Assembly: GCA_007121995.1 (NCBI GenBank) | Contig: SKJK01000239.1 | Coordinates: 1 to 6,129, forward strand | Source of the DNA: Desulfobulbaceae bacterium | GTDB taxonomy: Bacteria; Desulfobacterota; Desulfobulbia; Desulfobulbales; Desulfobulbaceae | Length of the DNA stretch: 6,129 nucleotides | Reading direction: 5' to 3' | In this document: piece after piece, positions 1-6,093 of the stretch | Position numbering within the stretch: the stretch's first letter is position 1 | How the letters are laid out: the number at the start of each line of letters is the position of its first letter | Position numbers and translations under genes: made by a program | Notes under the pieces: generated by a model | What the model saw: only the letters and a program-made list of their open reading frames with translations | What the model was told of the DNA's origin: nothing | Database searches by the model: none

Positions 1-968
1 GCCAGGAGACGGGCCATGTCCTTGGCGAAATAGGTCAGGATCATGTCAGCACCGGCTCGACGGATAGCGATCAGCGTTTCGGCCATGACCCGGTCCCCGT
101 CGATCCAGCCTTTTTCAGCGGCGGCCTTGATCATGGCATACTCGCCGCTTACCTGGTAGGCGGCCACCGGCAGGTCGAACTCGTCGTGGAGGCGGCTGAT
201 GATGTCCAGATAGGCCAGGGCCGGTTTCACCATGAGAATGTCCGCCCCTTCTTCCACATCCAGGGTGGCTTCCCGCAGGGCCTCTCTGATGTTGGCTGGA
301 TCCATTTGGTAGCTGCGGCGGTCTCCGAATTGAGGAGCGCAGTCGGCGGCATCGCGAAATGGCCCGTAAAAGGCGGACGCGTATTTGACCGCATAGGACA
401 TGATCGGCACCATGTGGTACGAATTTTCGTCAAGAGCGGTGCGGATCTCGCTCACCCGGCCGTCCATCATATCGGAAGGGGCCACCATATCAGCGCCGGC
501 CTGGGCATGGGACAGAGCGGTTTTCGCCAGCAGTTCCAGGGTGGCGTCGTTATCCACCTCTTCGCCGGCCAGGCAGCCGCAATGGCCGTGGTCGGTGTAC
601 TCGCACAGGCAGACATCGGTCACTATGGTCATGTCCGGGGCCTTGTTCTTCAGTTCGCGGATAGCCTGCTGGATGATGCCGTTTCTGGCATACGCACCGG
701 AGCCAAGTCCGTCTTTTTTGTCGGGCAGGCCAAAGAGAATGACCGAGCGGACCCCCACAGCCAGGCAGTCCTGCACTTCTGTGGCCAGCTGATCCACGGA
801 GAGCCGGAACACACCGGGCATGGAAGGAACTTCCTGGCGGACCCCCTTGCCGGGAAGGACAAAAAGTGGATAGATCATCTGTTCCGGCGCTAACCTTGTT
901 TCGCGGATCATGGCGCGGAAGGTTTCGTTTTGTCGCATTCTGCGGGGACGATATTCAGGAAAAACCAT
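1..968 (-). CDS. hemB: Delta-aminolevulinic acid dehydratase (porphobilinogen synthase), 3' end outside window
   Basis: HemB condenses two 5-aminolevulinate molecules to porphobilinogen in the cytoplasm, an early common step to heme, siroheme and cobalamin. The 322 codons seen cover nearly the whole protein (family about 320-330 residues); only the last few residues and the stop lie beyond position 1. Cys120, Cys122 and Cys130 in [14 protein letters not shown] form the zinc site, so this is the Cys-type and not the Asp-rich magnesium type. Lys195 in [18 protein letters not shown] and Lys248 in [16 protein letters not shown] are the two Schiff-base lysines. The cysteines and the first lysine carry the same numbers as in E. 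coli HemB, and the second is one off, which supports the chosen ATG. A Shine-Dalgarno GAGGT lies 5 bases before it. The gene begins 69 bases after the ntrX stop on the same strand, so it is probably cotranscribed. No defect is visible. Confidence 0.97.
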   Translation of the reverse strand, partial: MVFPEYRPRRMRQNETFRAMIRETRLAPEQMIYPLFVLPGKGVRQEVPSMPGVFRLSVDQLATEVQDCLAVGVRSVILFGLPDKKDGLGSGAYARNGIIQQAIRELKNKAPDMTIVTDVCLCEYTDHGHCGCLAGEEVDNDATLELLAKTALSHAQAGADMVAPSDMMDGRVSEIRTALDENSYHMVPIMSYAVKYASAFYGPFRDAADCAPQFGDRRSYQMDPANIREALREATLDVEEGADILMVKPALAYLDIISRLHDEFDLPVAAYQVSGEYAMIKAAAEKGWIDGDRVMAETLIAIRRAGADMILTYFAKDMARLL

Positions 969-973
969 AGGAT

Positions 974-979
974 ACCTCA
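974..979 (-). promoter_or_regulatory. Ribosome binding site of hemB
   Basis: TGAGGT on the minus strand, 5 bases before the hemB ATG. It is the clearest Shine-Dalgarno before any of the four long leftward genes and fixes the hemB start. No promoter or terminator is evident in the 69-base gap that contains it. Confidence 0.7.
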
Positions 980-1037
980 GAGGGATTGTGGGTTCTGGAA
1001 GTCAGGGGTGTGGGGGAGCAGGGATTCGGCAGGCTTG

Positions 1038-2402
1038 TTATTTGACGGCAATGCCCAGTGCTTTGACTTTTTTATGCAGATGGCTTCGTTCCATACCGAT
1101 CTGCTCGGCGGTTTTTGAGACATTACCATCGTTCTCCTCAAGCTTAGCCAGGAGATATTCGCTCTCAAACTGCCGTCGGGCCTCCTTAAAGGACAGCTTT
1201 CGGTAGTCACCGTTGAAAACGGGCCCTGGGGGCGGCTGCAGGGGAACATTACCAAGGAAGAAGGCTACATCCTCTGCATCGATGTGATCACCGCTGATCA
1301 TGATCACCAAACGTTCGACCAGGTTGCGCAGTTCGCGAACATTGCCGGGCCAGGAGTGTCGCTGGAGGAGAAGGAGGGCCTCATCGGTGAATTTTTTACG
1401 GCCAAGTCCTTTTTTGCTGAACTGGTTACTGAAATCCTCAACCAGCAGTGGAATATCTTCGCGCCGGTCGAGCAAATCCGGAACCATAATGGGTACAACG
1501 TTCAAGCGGTAAAAGAGGTCGGCTCGGAAAGCACCTTTATCGATTTCTTTTTCCAGGTCCTTATTGGTTGCTGCCAGCACCCGCACATCGACCTCAATGG
1601 TTCGGCTGCCGCCGACCCGCTCAAACTTCTGCTCCTGAAGGATGCGCAAAACTTTGGCCTGACTTTTGAGGCTCATGTCGCCGATTTCATCAAGGAAAAG
1701 GGTGGAACCATTGGCTTGATCGAATTTGCCTTTCTTGTTTTCCGTGGCCCCGGTAAACGAACCCTTGACATGGCCAAAAAGTTCCGATTCGATCAGCTCT
1801 TCTGGAATTGCGGCGCAGTTCACGGCGATCATCGGCTGTTTGCATCGTGCTGAATACCGATGGATGGTCTGGGCTACCAGTTCCTTGCCGGTGCCGTGAC
1901 CACCGCGAATAAGCACCCAGGCATCAGTGGGGGCAACCCGTTCGATCTGTTCCCGGAGCCTGTTGACCACGAGACTGTTCCCGGTGATGGTGTTCTCGGT
2001 TGGACTACTTTCACGCAGCAGGCGGTTTTCCCGTTCCAGGCGAGCCAGCTGGACCCCTTTATTCACCGAAAGGATAATCTTATCGTAGGAGAGAGGTTTT
2101 TCTATGAAATCATAGGCACCGCTGCGGGTGGCCTGAACCGCGGTTTCAATAGTGCCGTGGCCGGAGATCATGATCACCGGCAGATCAAATCTTTTTTTGA
2201 TCAGGCGCAGGGCTTCAAGACCATCCATGCCCGGCATCCAGATGTCGAGGAGGATGAGGCTGATATCCTTTTCTTCGAGCACATGCAACCCTTCTTCAGC
2301 GGAAGAGGCAGTGAGTGAAGCGAATCCTTCGTCGGCGAGAATGCCCGAGAGAGCCTCACGGATAGCGATTTCATCGTCAATGATCAGAATGGTGTCGGTC
2401 AT
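1038..2402 (-). CDS. ntrX: Sigma-54-dependent response regulator, NtrX family
   Basis: This 454-residue NtrC-class regulator is the cognate partner of the NtrY kinase encoded just upstream. The receiver domain covers residues 1-120: acidic pair Asp9/Asp10, phospho-acceptor Asp53 in LLDIWMPGMDG, Ser80 in MISGHG and Lys102 in EKP. The AAA+ domain covers roughly 140-375: Walker A GGHGTGKE (167-174), sigma-54 contact loop GSFTGA (214-219), Walker B LFLDE (Asp238, Glu239), sensor I Asn280, arginines 293 and 299 in FRADLFYRL, and sensor II WPGNVREL (352-359). A proline-rich linker follows, then a Fis-type helix-turn-helix at about 426-450 (GNVSKTAEQIGMERSHLHKKVKALG), which is the typical NtrX ending. 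All ATPase residues are present, so it should activate sigma-54 promoters; the loop has Ser where GAFTGA is usual. The ATG is the only upstream option because in-frame stops lie 4 and 13 bases before it. The Shine-Dalgarno is very weak. Known NtrX proteins respond to nitrogen, redox or oxygen state; the signal here is not visible. Confidence 0.93.
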   Translation of the reverse strand: MTDTILIIDDEIAIREALSGILADEGFASLTASSAEEGLHVLEEKDISLILLDIWMPGMDGLEALRLIKKRFDLPVIMISGHGTIETAVQATRSGAYDFIEKPLSYDKIILSVNKGVQLARLERENRLLRESSPTENTITGNSLVVNRLREQIERVAPTDAWVLIRGGHGTGKELVAQTIHRYSARCKQPMIAVNCAAIPEELIESELFGHVKGSFTGATENKKGKFDQANGSTLFLDEIGDMSLKSQAKVLRILQEQKFERVGGSRTIEVDVRVLAATNKDLEKEIDKGAFRADLFYRLNVVPIMVPDLLDRREDIPLLVEDFSNQFSKKGLGRKKFTDEALLLLQRHSWPGNVRELRNLVERLVIMISGDHIDAEDVAFFLGNVPLQPPPGPVFNGDYRKLSFKEARRQFESEYLLAKLEENDGNVSKTAEQIGMERSHLHKKVKALGIAVK

Positions 2403-2414
2403 GGTTCAGGCTGG

Positions 2415-2453
2415 TTATGAACGGATTGTAGAGAGCGTTTCAGTAACCTGCAT
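2415..2453 (-). CDS. Possible 12-residue leader peptide before ntrX
   Basis: Minus-strand reading frame MQVTETLSTIRS, ending in TAA. It starts 39 bases after the ntrY stop and ends 12 bases before the ntrX ATG. GGAGGA lies 2 bases before its ATG, the strongest Shine-Dalgarno-like sequence in the ntrY-ntrX gap, whereas ntrX has almost none. It is in frame with ntrX (start codons 51 bases apart), separated by TAA and then TGA. It may serve translational coupling to ntrX, be a remnant of an older ntrX start, or have arisen by chance. The spacing from Shine-Dalgarno to ATG is short, which weakens the case. No similarity to a known leader peptide is recognised. Confidence 0.3.
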   Translation of the reverse strand: MQVTETLSTIRS

Positions 2454-2455
2454 AG

Positions 2456-2461
2456 TCCTCC
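2456..2461 (-). promoter_or_regulatory. Strong Shine-Dalgarno between ntrY and ntrX
   Basis: GGAGGA on the minus strand, 2 bases before the ATG of the 12-codon frame and 53 bases before the ntrX ATG. It is too far away to serve the ntrX start directly, so it must act through the small frame, through RNA folding, or not at all. Confidence 0.4.
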
Positions 2462-2492
2462 GATGGAGTGTATAGTTTGTGGCCGCAGCTTA

Positions 2493-4718
2493 TCAGGTAT
2501 CCAGGGGCAGCTCAACCGTAAAAACGGTGCCGGTGGGGGTGTTGTCACGGGTGCGAATGCTGCCATTATGTTCGGAAACAATGGTGTGGGCAATGGCCAG
2601 GCCCAGACCAGTGCCGGACTTGCGGGTGGAGAAGTATGGTTCAAAAACCCTCAGCTTGACATCGTCGGCGATCCCAGGCCCATTGTCCACCACTTCCAGC
2701 CGAATAGACCGGGGGTCGGAAGCAAACTCCAGGCTGACCTCGATGGTGCCGTTGTCACCGAGAACGGAAACGGCATTGTCGAGCAGATTGATCAGAACCC
2801 GTTTGATCTGGACCGCATCAAAGGAGAACGCAGGCACTGATGGATCGATCCGACAGTGAACGTGGACATGCTTGTGGGCTTCCTGGTAGAGAAAAACCAC
2901 CTCTTCGACCAGTTGACCGAGATTTTTCCGTTCTTTGTGCAGTTTGGGCATACGGGCAAAGTCGGAAAACTCGCTCACCATGTTTTTGATCTCGTCGACC
3001 TGGTTGACAATAGTGGCGGTACACTGGTCGAAGATGTCACGGTCGTCGAAGATTCGGTTAAGGAAGCGCTTACGCAGTCGCTGAGCCGAGAGTTGAATGG
3101 GGGTAAGCGGATTTTTAATTTCGTGGGCTATGCGGCGGGCCACTTCCTGCCAGGCCGCCAGTCGCTGGGCCTTTTCCAGGTTGGTGAGGTCGTCAAAAAC
3201 GATGACAAAACCAATGGGATTGTGGTGGTCATCGACCATTCGGGTGACGTTGACCTGAAGCGAAAGGGTTTCACCCCGGCGAATGGTGACCCTCAGGTGG
3301 CGTTCGATGGATTGTTTGCCGGAGGAAAGCAGTTCCTTGAGAAAACTCTCGACAATGAGGACATGTTGTTTGGGCAGGGTCAGATGGAAATCTTTACCGA
3401 GGTACACATTGGTTTTGATGGCCAGCAGTTCCTCGGCAAAACGGTTGATGGTGGTGATCTGGTTATTTTCGTCCAGGGCGATGACCCCGGCAGCGACGTT
3501 TTTCAGGATAGTTTCCAGGTAACGGCGGCGTTGTTCCGAGATTTCATTGCTGCGTTGCAGCTCAGCATGGGCACTGGCCAGTTGCCGATTGGAAGCAAGG
3601 ATATCAGAGGTCATGGAGTTAAAAGAATCCACCAGGAGTCCCATTTCGTCGTCAGACTCCTTTTCGAGGATAAAGTCGAGGTCGCCGTCGGCGACGCGTC
3701 GGGTAGCTTCGGCCAGTTTATTGATCGGTCCGGTGAGACTGCGGGCGATGTAAAAACCGAACCAGATTGCTCCAAACAGGATCAGCAGAGTGATGATCAG
3801 GAGAATGATGATCAGGCTGAGCTTGATAGGAGCCTTGAACATGACCATCTGCTGGTAGCCGGTAATTCCCTGGGAGACCGATTGCATGGTCGCAAGTGTG
3901 TCCGAGGGAATAAGCTGGGTGGTAATGAGAAACCAGGTTTGTGGGGGATAATCGTCATGTACCTGAAAAGGGACAATAGCCTGAATCAGTTCGCCGATGG
4001 TGGTCATCTGGGTGATGACTTCGACCCGGTCGCTGGTAGCTGCCACCCGCAGGGCTTCCGATGGGATGGCCGGTGGGGTGATGGAACGAAGCTGCGGACC
4101 ACGGACGGAAAGAATTACGCTGCGGTCGGCGTTGAGCAGGAGAACGCTGTCCGGTGCTCCGGCCAAATCGCTTTCCAGGGTCAAGTTGAAAAATCGTTCC
4201 AGATCTGCGGTGTTGCGGATGTCCAGTGTGCCACTGCCAAGGATCGCTGCCAGGTGTCGTCCTGCATATTCGGCCTGCTCACCAGTATCGTGCAGGACAG
4301 ATTTCGCCAGTTTAAAGGAAGATTGCAGCGACTCCTCCACTTGAACATTGAACCAGTAATCCATGGAAGTGGACACAAAACGAAGGGAAACGAAAAAAAG
4401 GATCGCTGTTGGCGCCAGGGACAGGGCAACAAAGGACACTACCAGCCGGGTTCGCAGCTTGGAGCCGAGGATGCGCTGATTACGTTCGAAAACCAGTTCG
4501 GCCAGGTTGCGCAACACCAGATAGAGCATGAGCAACAGCAACAGGCCGTTGATGTTGATCAGAGCGAAAATGAGGATAGTGCTGCTCAGCGGCAGGAGGG
4601 AGTCACCAGTGAGCAGTCCCTTCTGCAGGTAACCCAGCACAGGGATGAGGACAATGCACACAATGATGACCCAGCGAACCAGATGCTGTTTCTTTTTTTT
4701 CTGTTCCGGGGTGAGCAT
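2493..4718 (-). CDS. ntrY: Membrane sensor histidine kinase, NtrY family
   Basis: A 741-residue inner-membrane kinase that should phosphorylate the NtrX encoded next. Hydrophobic segments lie at about 15-32, 46-70, 91-113 and 298-325. Residues 114-297 would be periplasmic and include the NtrY-like stretch DYWFNVQVEESLQSSFKLAK. HAMP follows at about 322-378, a short coiled region, then PAS at about 396-505 (LETILKNVAAGVIALDENNQ). In the dimerisation domain the phospho-acceptor is His532 in AHEIKNPLTP. The ATPase domain has the N-box NLLDN (644-648), G1 DNGPG (678-682), F-box FEPYFS and G2 GTGLGLA (702-708), all intact. This order matches full-length NtrY. The ATG is fixed by an in-frame stop 10 bases upstream, and no clear Shine-Dalgarno precedes it. 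Codons 7-10 are all lysine and include a run of eight A. The gene lies 85 bases after the DUF4390 stop and 90 bases before ntrX. The ligand is unknown. Confidence 0.94.
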   Translation of the reverse strand: MLTPEQKKKKQHLVRWVIIVCIVLIPVLGYLQKGLLTGDSLLPLSSTILIFALININGLLLLLMLYLVLRNLAELVFERNQRILGSKLRTRLVVSFVALSLAPTAILFFVSLRFVSTSMDYWFNVQVEESLQSSFKLAKSVLHDTGEQAEYAGRHLAAILGSGTLDIRNTADLERFFNLTLESDLAGAPDSVLLLNADRSVILSVRGPQLRSITPPAIPSEALRVAATSDRVEVITQMTTIGELIQAIVPFQVHDDYPPQTWFLITTQLIPSDTLATMQSVSQGITGYQQMVMFKAPIKLSLIIILLIITLLILFGAIWFGFYIARSLTGPINKLAEATRRVADGDLDFILEKESDDEMGLLVDSFNSMTSDILASNRQLASAHAELQRSNEISEQRRRYLETILKNVAAGVIALDENNQITTINRFAEELLAIKTNVYLGKDFHLTLPKQHVLIVESFLKELLSSGKQSIERHLRVTIRRGETLSLQVNVTRMVDDHHNPIGFVIVFDDLTNLEKAQRLAAWQEVARRIAHEIKNPLTPIQLSAQRLRKRFLNRIFDDRDIFDQCTATIVNQVDEIKNMVSEFSDFARMPKLHKERKNLGQLVEEVVFLYQEAHKHVHVHCRIDPSVPAFSFDAVQIKRVLINLLDNAVSVLGDNGTIEVSLEFASDPRSIRLEVVDNGPGIADDVKLRVFEPYFSTRKSGTGLGLAIAHTIVSEHNGSIRTRDNTPTGTVFTVELPLDT

Positions 4719-4803
4719 GAAAAATGGTTAACAGAAATGAGCGGGGTCACCAGGTTTAACGCAACTTGGCCGTTGGAAAATATAACGACGTGTTCAGATC
4801 GCC

Positions 4804-5382
4804 TTAATATCTGAACTCAATGGTGCGCGACTCGGTTTCAAAGTTTAACAACGATGAAAACGGGACCAGACGGTGTAACCCCAGGGGAAGATACCTTTTC
4901 GCCAAGGTCACTTTGAAATGAATGGCGTAGGGAGCATCGGGAACCAATCGGTCCAGAGCGATAACCTTGGCTCCGTTGAGTTCGGCCATTCGTTGGCTGG
5001 CCTGGTTGAAATTCTGCGTGACCATGTCTTCCCCTTCTTTTTCCGACAGGGAGACACGGTATTCCTGACGTTGTTCGTCCCAAGTCATGGTATGGGTCAG
5101 GGTGGTGCTGACAAGGGTGGTGCTCAACCAGGTTCTTCTGGTTTTGACCAGCTCGAGGTGAAAGGTAAACACAATGGGGATGCCGTTGTATAGGTCAGCG
5201 AGCATCTCTGGAGTGAAACCGTTTTGCACGGTGGCAAAAAGCAGCAGATCGGTTTCCGAGGTGGTGACAATAATGTCTTTGACAGAGGGTGGCAACCTCT
5301 TGTCGGCAGCCGGCGACTGGCCGGGCAGGACGAGAACCAGAAATGTGCACAGGATGATAAGGCGGACAAAGTATGTGTTCAT
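4804..5382 (-). CDS. DUF4390 domain protein, exported
   Basis: A protein of 192 residues from the chosen ATG. The N-terminus, MNTYFVRLIILCTFLVLVLP followed by GQSPAADKR, is a good Sec signal peptide with likely cleavage near the SPAA motif, so the mature part should sit in the periplasm or outside the membrane. The rest looks beta-rich, with alternating strands such as LLLFATVQNGFT, PIVFTFHLELVK and APYAIHFKVTLAKRYLPLGL. I assign DUF4390 from the length, this pattern and the position directly before ntrYX, a linkage also known in betaproteobacteria. No catalytic motif is visible and the molecular role is unknown; an accessory role in NtrY sensing is inference. An in-frame TTG at 5397 could extend the protein by five residues. 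Neither start has a good Shine-Dalgarno, and I prefer the ATG because it directly heads the signal peptide. This is probably the first gene of the leftward operon. Confidence 0.8.
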   Translation of the reverse strand: MNTYFVRLIILCTFLVLVLPGQSPAADKRLPPSVKDIIVTTSETDLLLFATVQNGFTPEMLADLYNGIPIVFTFHLELVKTRRTWLSTTLVSTTLTHTMTWDEQRQEYRVSLSEKEGEDMVTQNFNQASQRMAELNGAKVIALDRLVPDAPYAIHFKVTLAKRYLPLGLHRLVPFSSLLNFETESRTIEFRY

Positions 5383-5410
5383 TGAGATCGTGAACAATCC
5401 AAGGCGGAAA

Positions 5411-5456
5411 GGACAAAATGATATCTAGCATATACATGATAGGTTTCTTTTTGTCC
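5411..5456. repeat. Inverted repeat GGACAAAA / TTTTGTCC around leftward promoter
   Basis: Perfect 8-base arms at 5411-5418 and 5449-5456, separated by 30 bases. The -10 of the proposed leftward promoter lies between the arms and the start of transcription would fall inside as well. Such flanking half-sites could be bound by a regulator. The loop is long for an RNA hairpin, so a protein site is more plausible. The function is not shown. Confidence 0.45.
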
Positions 5457-5463
5457 ATGACAA
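5436..5463 (-). promoter_or_regulatory. Predicted sigma-70 promoter for DUF4390-ntrYX-hemB
   Basis: On the minus strand, -35 TTGTCA (5463-5458), a spacer of 16 bases, then -10 TATCAT (5441-5436). Each box matches its consensus in five of six positions. Transcription would begin near 5429, leaving a leader of about 45 bases before the ATG at 5382. A second TATCAT lies at 5423-5418. The -35 box overlaps the palindrome TTGTC-CAT-GACAA at 5451-5463, so a repressor there could block polymerase. Confidence 0.5.
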
Positions 5464-5689
5464 GTCAGAGTATAACCCGGATCGGTGAGCGTCCGTCTGT
5501 TCACAGTTGCGCTTCCATGCATAGAGGAGTTAAAGAGGACCGTCACGTGCTCCCCCTCCCGTGATTGGTTGTGTCGGAGGCGCTCAAGGTATCGGCAAAC
5601 AAGGAACATTGCGTATTGTGCAGCTCTGGTTTATCTTGCGCGTTTGAAATGGTCGGCTTTTTTTTGTCGGGTTGCGCGCCTCATTCACA

Positions 5690-5711
5690 ACCTGCAGGTC
5701 CATCACGCGTG
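5690..5711. repeat. Two adjacent short palindromes
   Basis: ACCTGCAGGT at 5690-5699 and CACGCGTG at 5704-5711 are perfect palindromes with centres 13 bases apart, about 100 bases before the DUF134 start. They might be protein sites for the rightward promoter. Palindromes of this size can also occur by chance in 400 bases. Confidence 0.25.
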
Positions 5712-5763
5712 GGCAAGTAGCGGTTGAGGGCTGAACGTCGATATACGATTCAATGATTATGCG

Positions 5764-5784
5764 GACAAGAGTCAGGTCCTTGTC
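5764..5784 (+). promoter_or_regulatory. Inverted repeat GACAAG-N9-CTTGTC beside DUF134 ribosome binding site
   Basis: Perfect 6-base arms at 5764-5769 and 5779-5784. The right arm directly abuts the Shine-Dalgarno GGGAG at 5785-5789. As DNA it may be an operator; as RNA it would form a small hairpin touching the ribosome binding site. It uses the same TTGTC/GACAA core as the palindrome over the leftward -35 box. Confidence 0.35.
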
Positions 5785-5789
5785 GGGAG
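5785..5789 (+). promoter_or_regulatory. Ribosome binding site of the DUF134 gene
   Basis: GGGAG, 10 bases before the ATG at 5800. A weaker GGAA at 5791-5794 sits 5 bases before it. The upstream frame stays open to 5728 but contains no ATG, GTG or TTG, which supports the ATG at 5800 as the start. Confidence 0.5.
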
Positions 5790-5799
5790 CGGAACAGCA

Positions 5800-6093
5800 A
5801 TGTCGCCACGTCCGAAAAAAAAACGTCTTTGCAAGGGAAAGTTCTGCGACAGGGCTTTCAAACCTGCCGGGACACCATTGCAGGAGTTGCAGCAAATCAG
5901 CATCCAGCAGGATGAACTGGAAGCGCTGAGATTGTGTGATTACCAAGGGCTGTTTCAGGAACAGGCTGGTGAGCGTATGGGTGTATCTCGAGGTACGGTT
6001 CAGCGGATTTTAACCTCGGCCCGTCGTAAAGTGGCCGAAGCACTGTCCACTGGATCGGCCCTGGTTATTGAAGTGGATGAGGGTCAAGAATGA
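5800..6093 (+). CDS. DUF134 (UPF0251) family helix-turn-helix protein
   Basis: A 97-residue predicted DNA-binding protein. It has the family's basic start (MSPRPKKKRLC), then FKPAG (20-24) and the core DELEALRLCDYQGLFQEQAGERMGVSRGTVQRILTSARRKVAEAL (38-82) in which LFQEQAGERMGVSRGTVQRIL is a helix-turn-helix resembling sigma factor region 4. Length and order match the family, whose members are uncharacterised putative regulators, often near iron-sulfur or molybdenum cofactor genes. Cys11, Cys16 and Cys46 could bind metal or sense redox state, but this is speculation. Codons 6-8 are nine consecutive A, a possible slippage site. The gene is divergent from DUF4390-ntrYX-hemB and its stop overlaps the start of the next gene by ATGA, so the two are likely coupled in translation. 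Autoregulation through the inverted repeats upstream is inference. Confidence 0.88.
   Translation: MSPRPKKKRLCKGKFCDRAFKPAGTPLQELQQISIQQDELEALRLCDYQGLFQEQAGERMGVSRGTVQRILTSARRKVAEALSTGSALVIEVDEGQE

Larger units (their letters stand above)
5383..5799. other. Divergent intergenic region with promoter and operator-like repeats
   Basis: 417 bases between the divergent DUF4390 and DUF134 genes. The left part (about 5411-5463) holds a sigma-70-like promoter facing left and inverted repeats around it. The centre (about 5465-5760) shows no convincing gene, tRNA or terminator. The longest frames there (80 codons at 5485-5727 plus, 76 codons at 5379-5609 minus) have arginine- and cysteine-rich, low-quality translations and no ribosome binding site. 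The right end carries an inverted repeat and the DUF134 ribosome binding site. A rightward promoter must lie here, but I could not place one with confidence: TTGAGG at 5724-5729 lacks a matching -10 at 16-18 bases. Confidence 0.6.

Noticed and set aside
186..893. Plus-strand open frame of 235 codons opposite hemB
   Set aside because: The minus strand encodes HemB with all catalytic residues. The plus-strand translation has no recognisable domain.
1284..1853. Plus-strand open frame of 189 codons opposite ntrX
   Set aside because: It is antisense to the conserved AAA+ domain of NtrX and shows no domain or ribosome site.
4762..4775. CAAC-TTGGCC-GTTG hairpin between DUF4390 and ntrY as a terminator
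   Set aside because: The stem has only four pairs and no T run follows on the transcribed strand.
4779..4784. TATATT on the minus strand as an internal promoter for ntrY
   Set aside because: The sequence 17 bases upstream is TTAAGG, a poor -35, so the support is too weak to list.
2856..4814. Long plus-strand open frame (652 codons) opposite ntrY
   Set aside because: It lies antisense to a complete, motif-rich NtrY frame, has no domain or good start, and its translation is rich in Asp, Gly, Gln and His as expected for the reverse of a kinase gene. It is treated as a shadow.
5543..5564. TCACG-N12-CGTGA inverted repeat with CACGTG core
   Set aside because: Arms are only five bases with a C-rich loop and no link to a promoter, so it is not separable from chance.
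5379..5609. 76-codon minus-strand frame upstream of DUF4390
   Set aside because: It overlaps the proposed promoter and the DUF4390 start, has no Shine-Dalgarno and looks random in composition.
5655..5667. Run of eight T after GGC, possible terminator
   Set aside because: No stable GC-rich stem precedes the run and no gene ends nearby on the plus strand.
5485..5727. 80-codon plus-strand frame in the intergenic region
   Set aside because: The composition is rich in Arg and Cys, there is no ribosome site, and no family is recognised.
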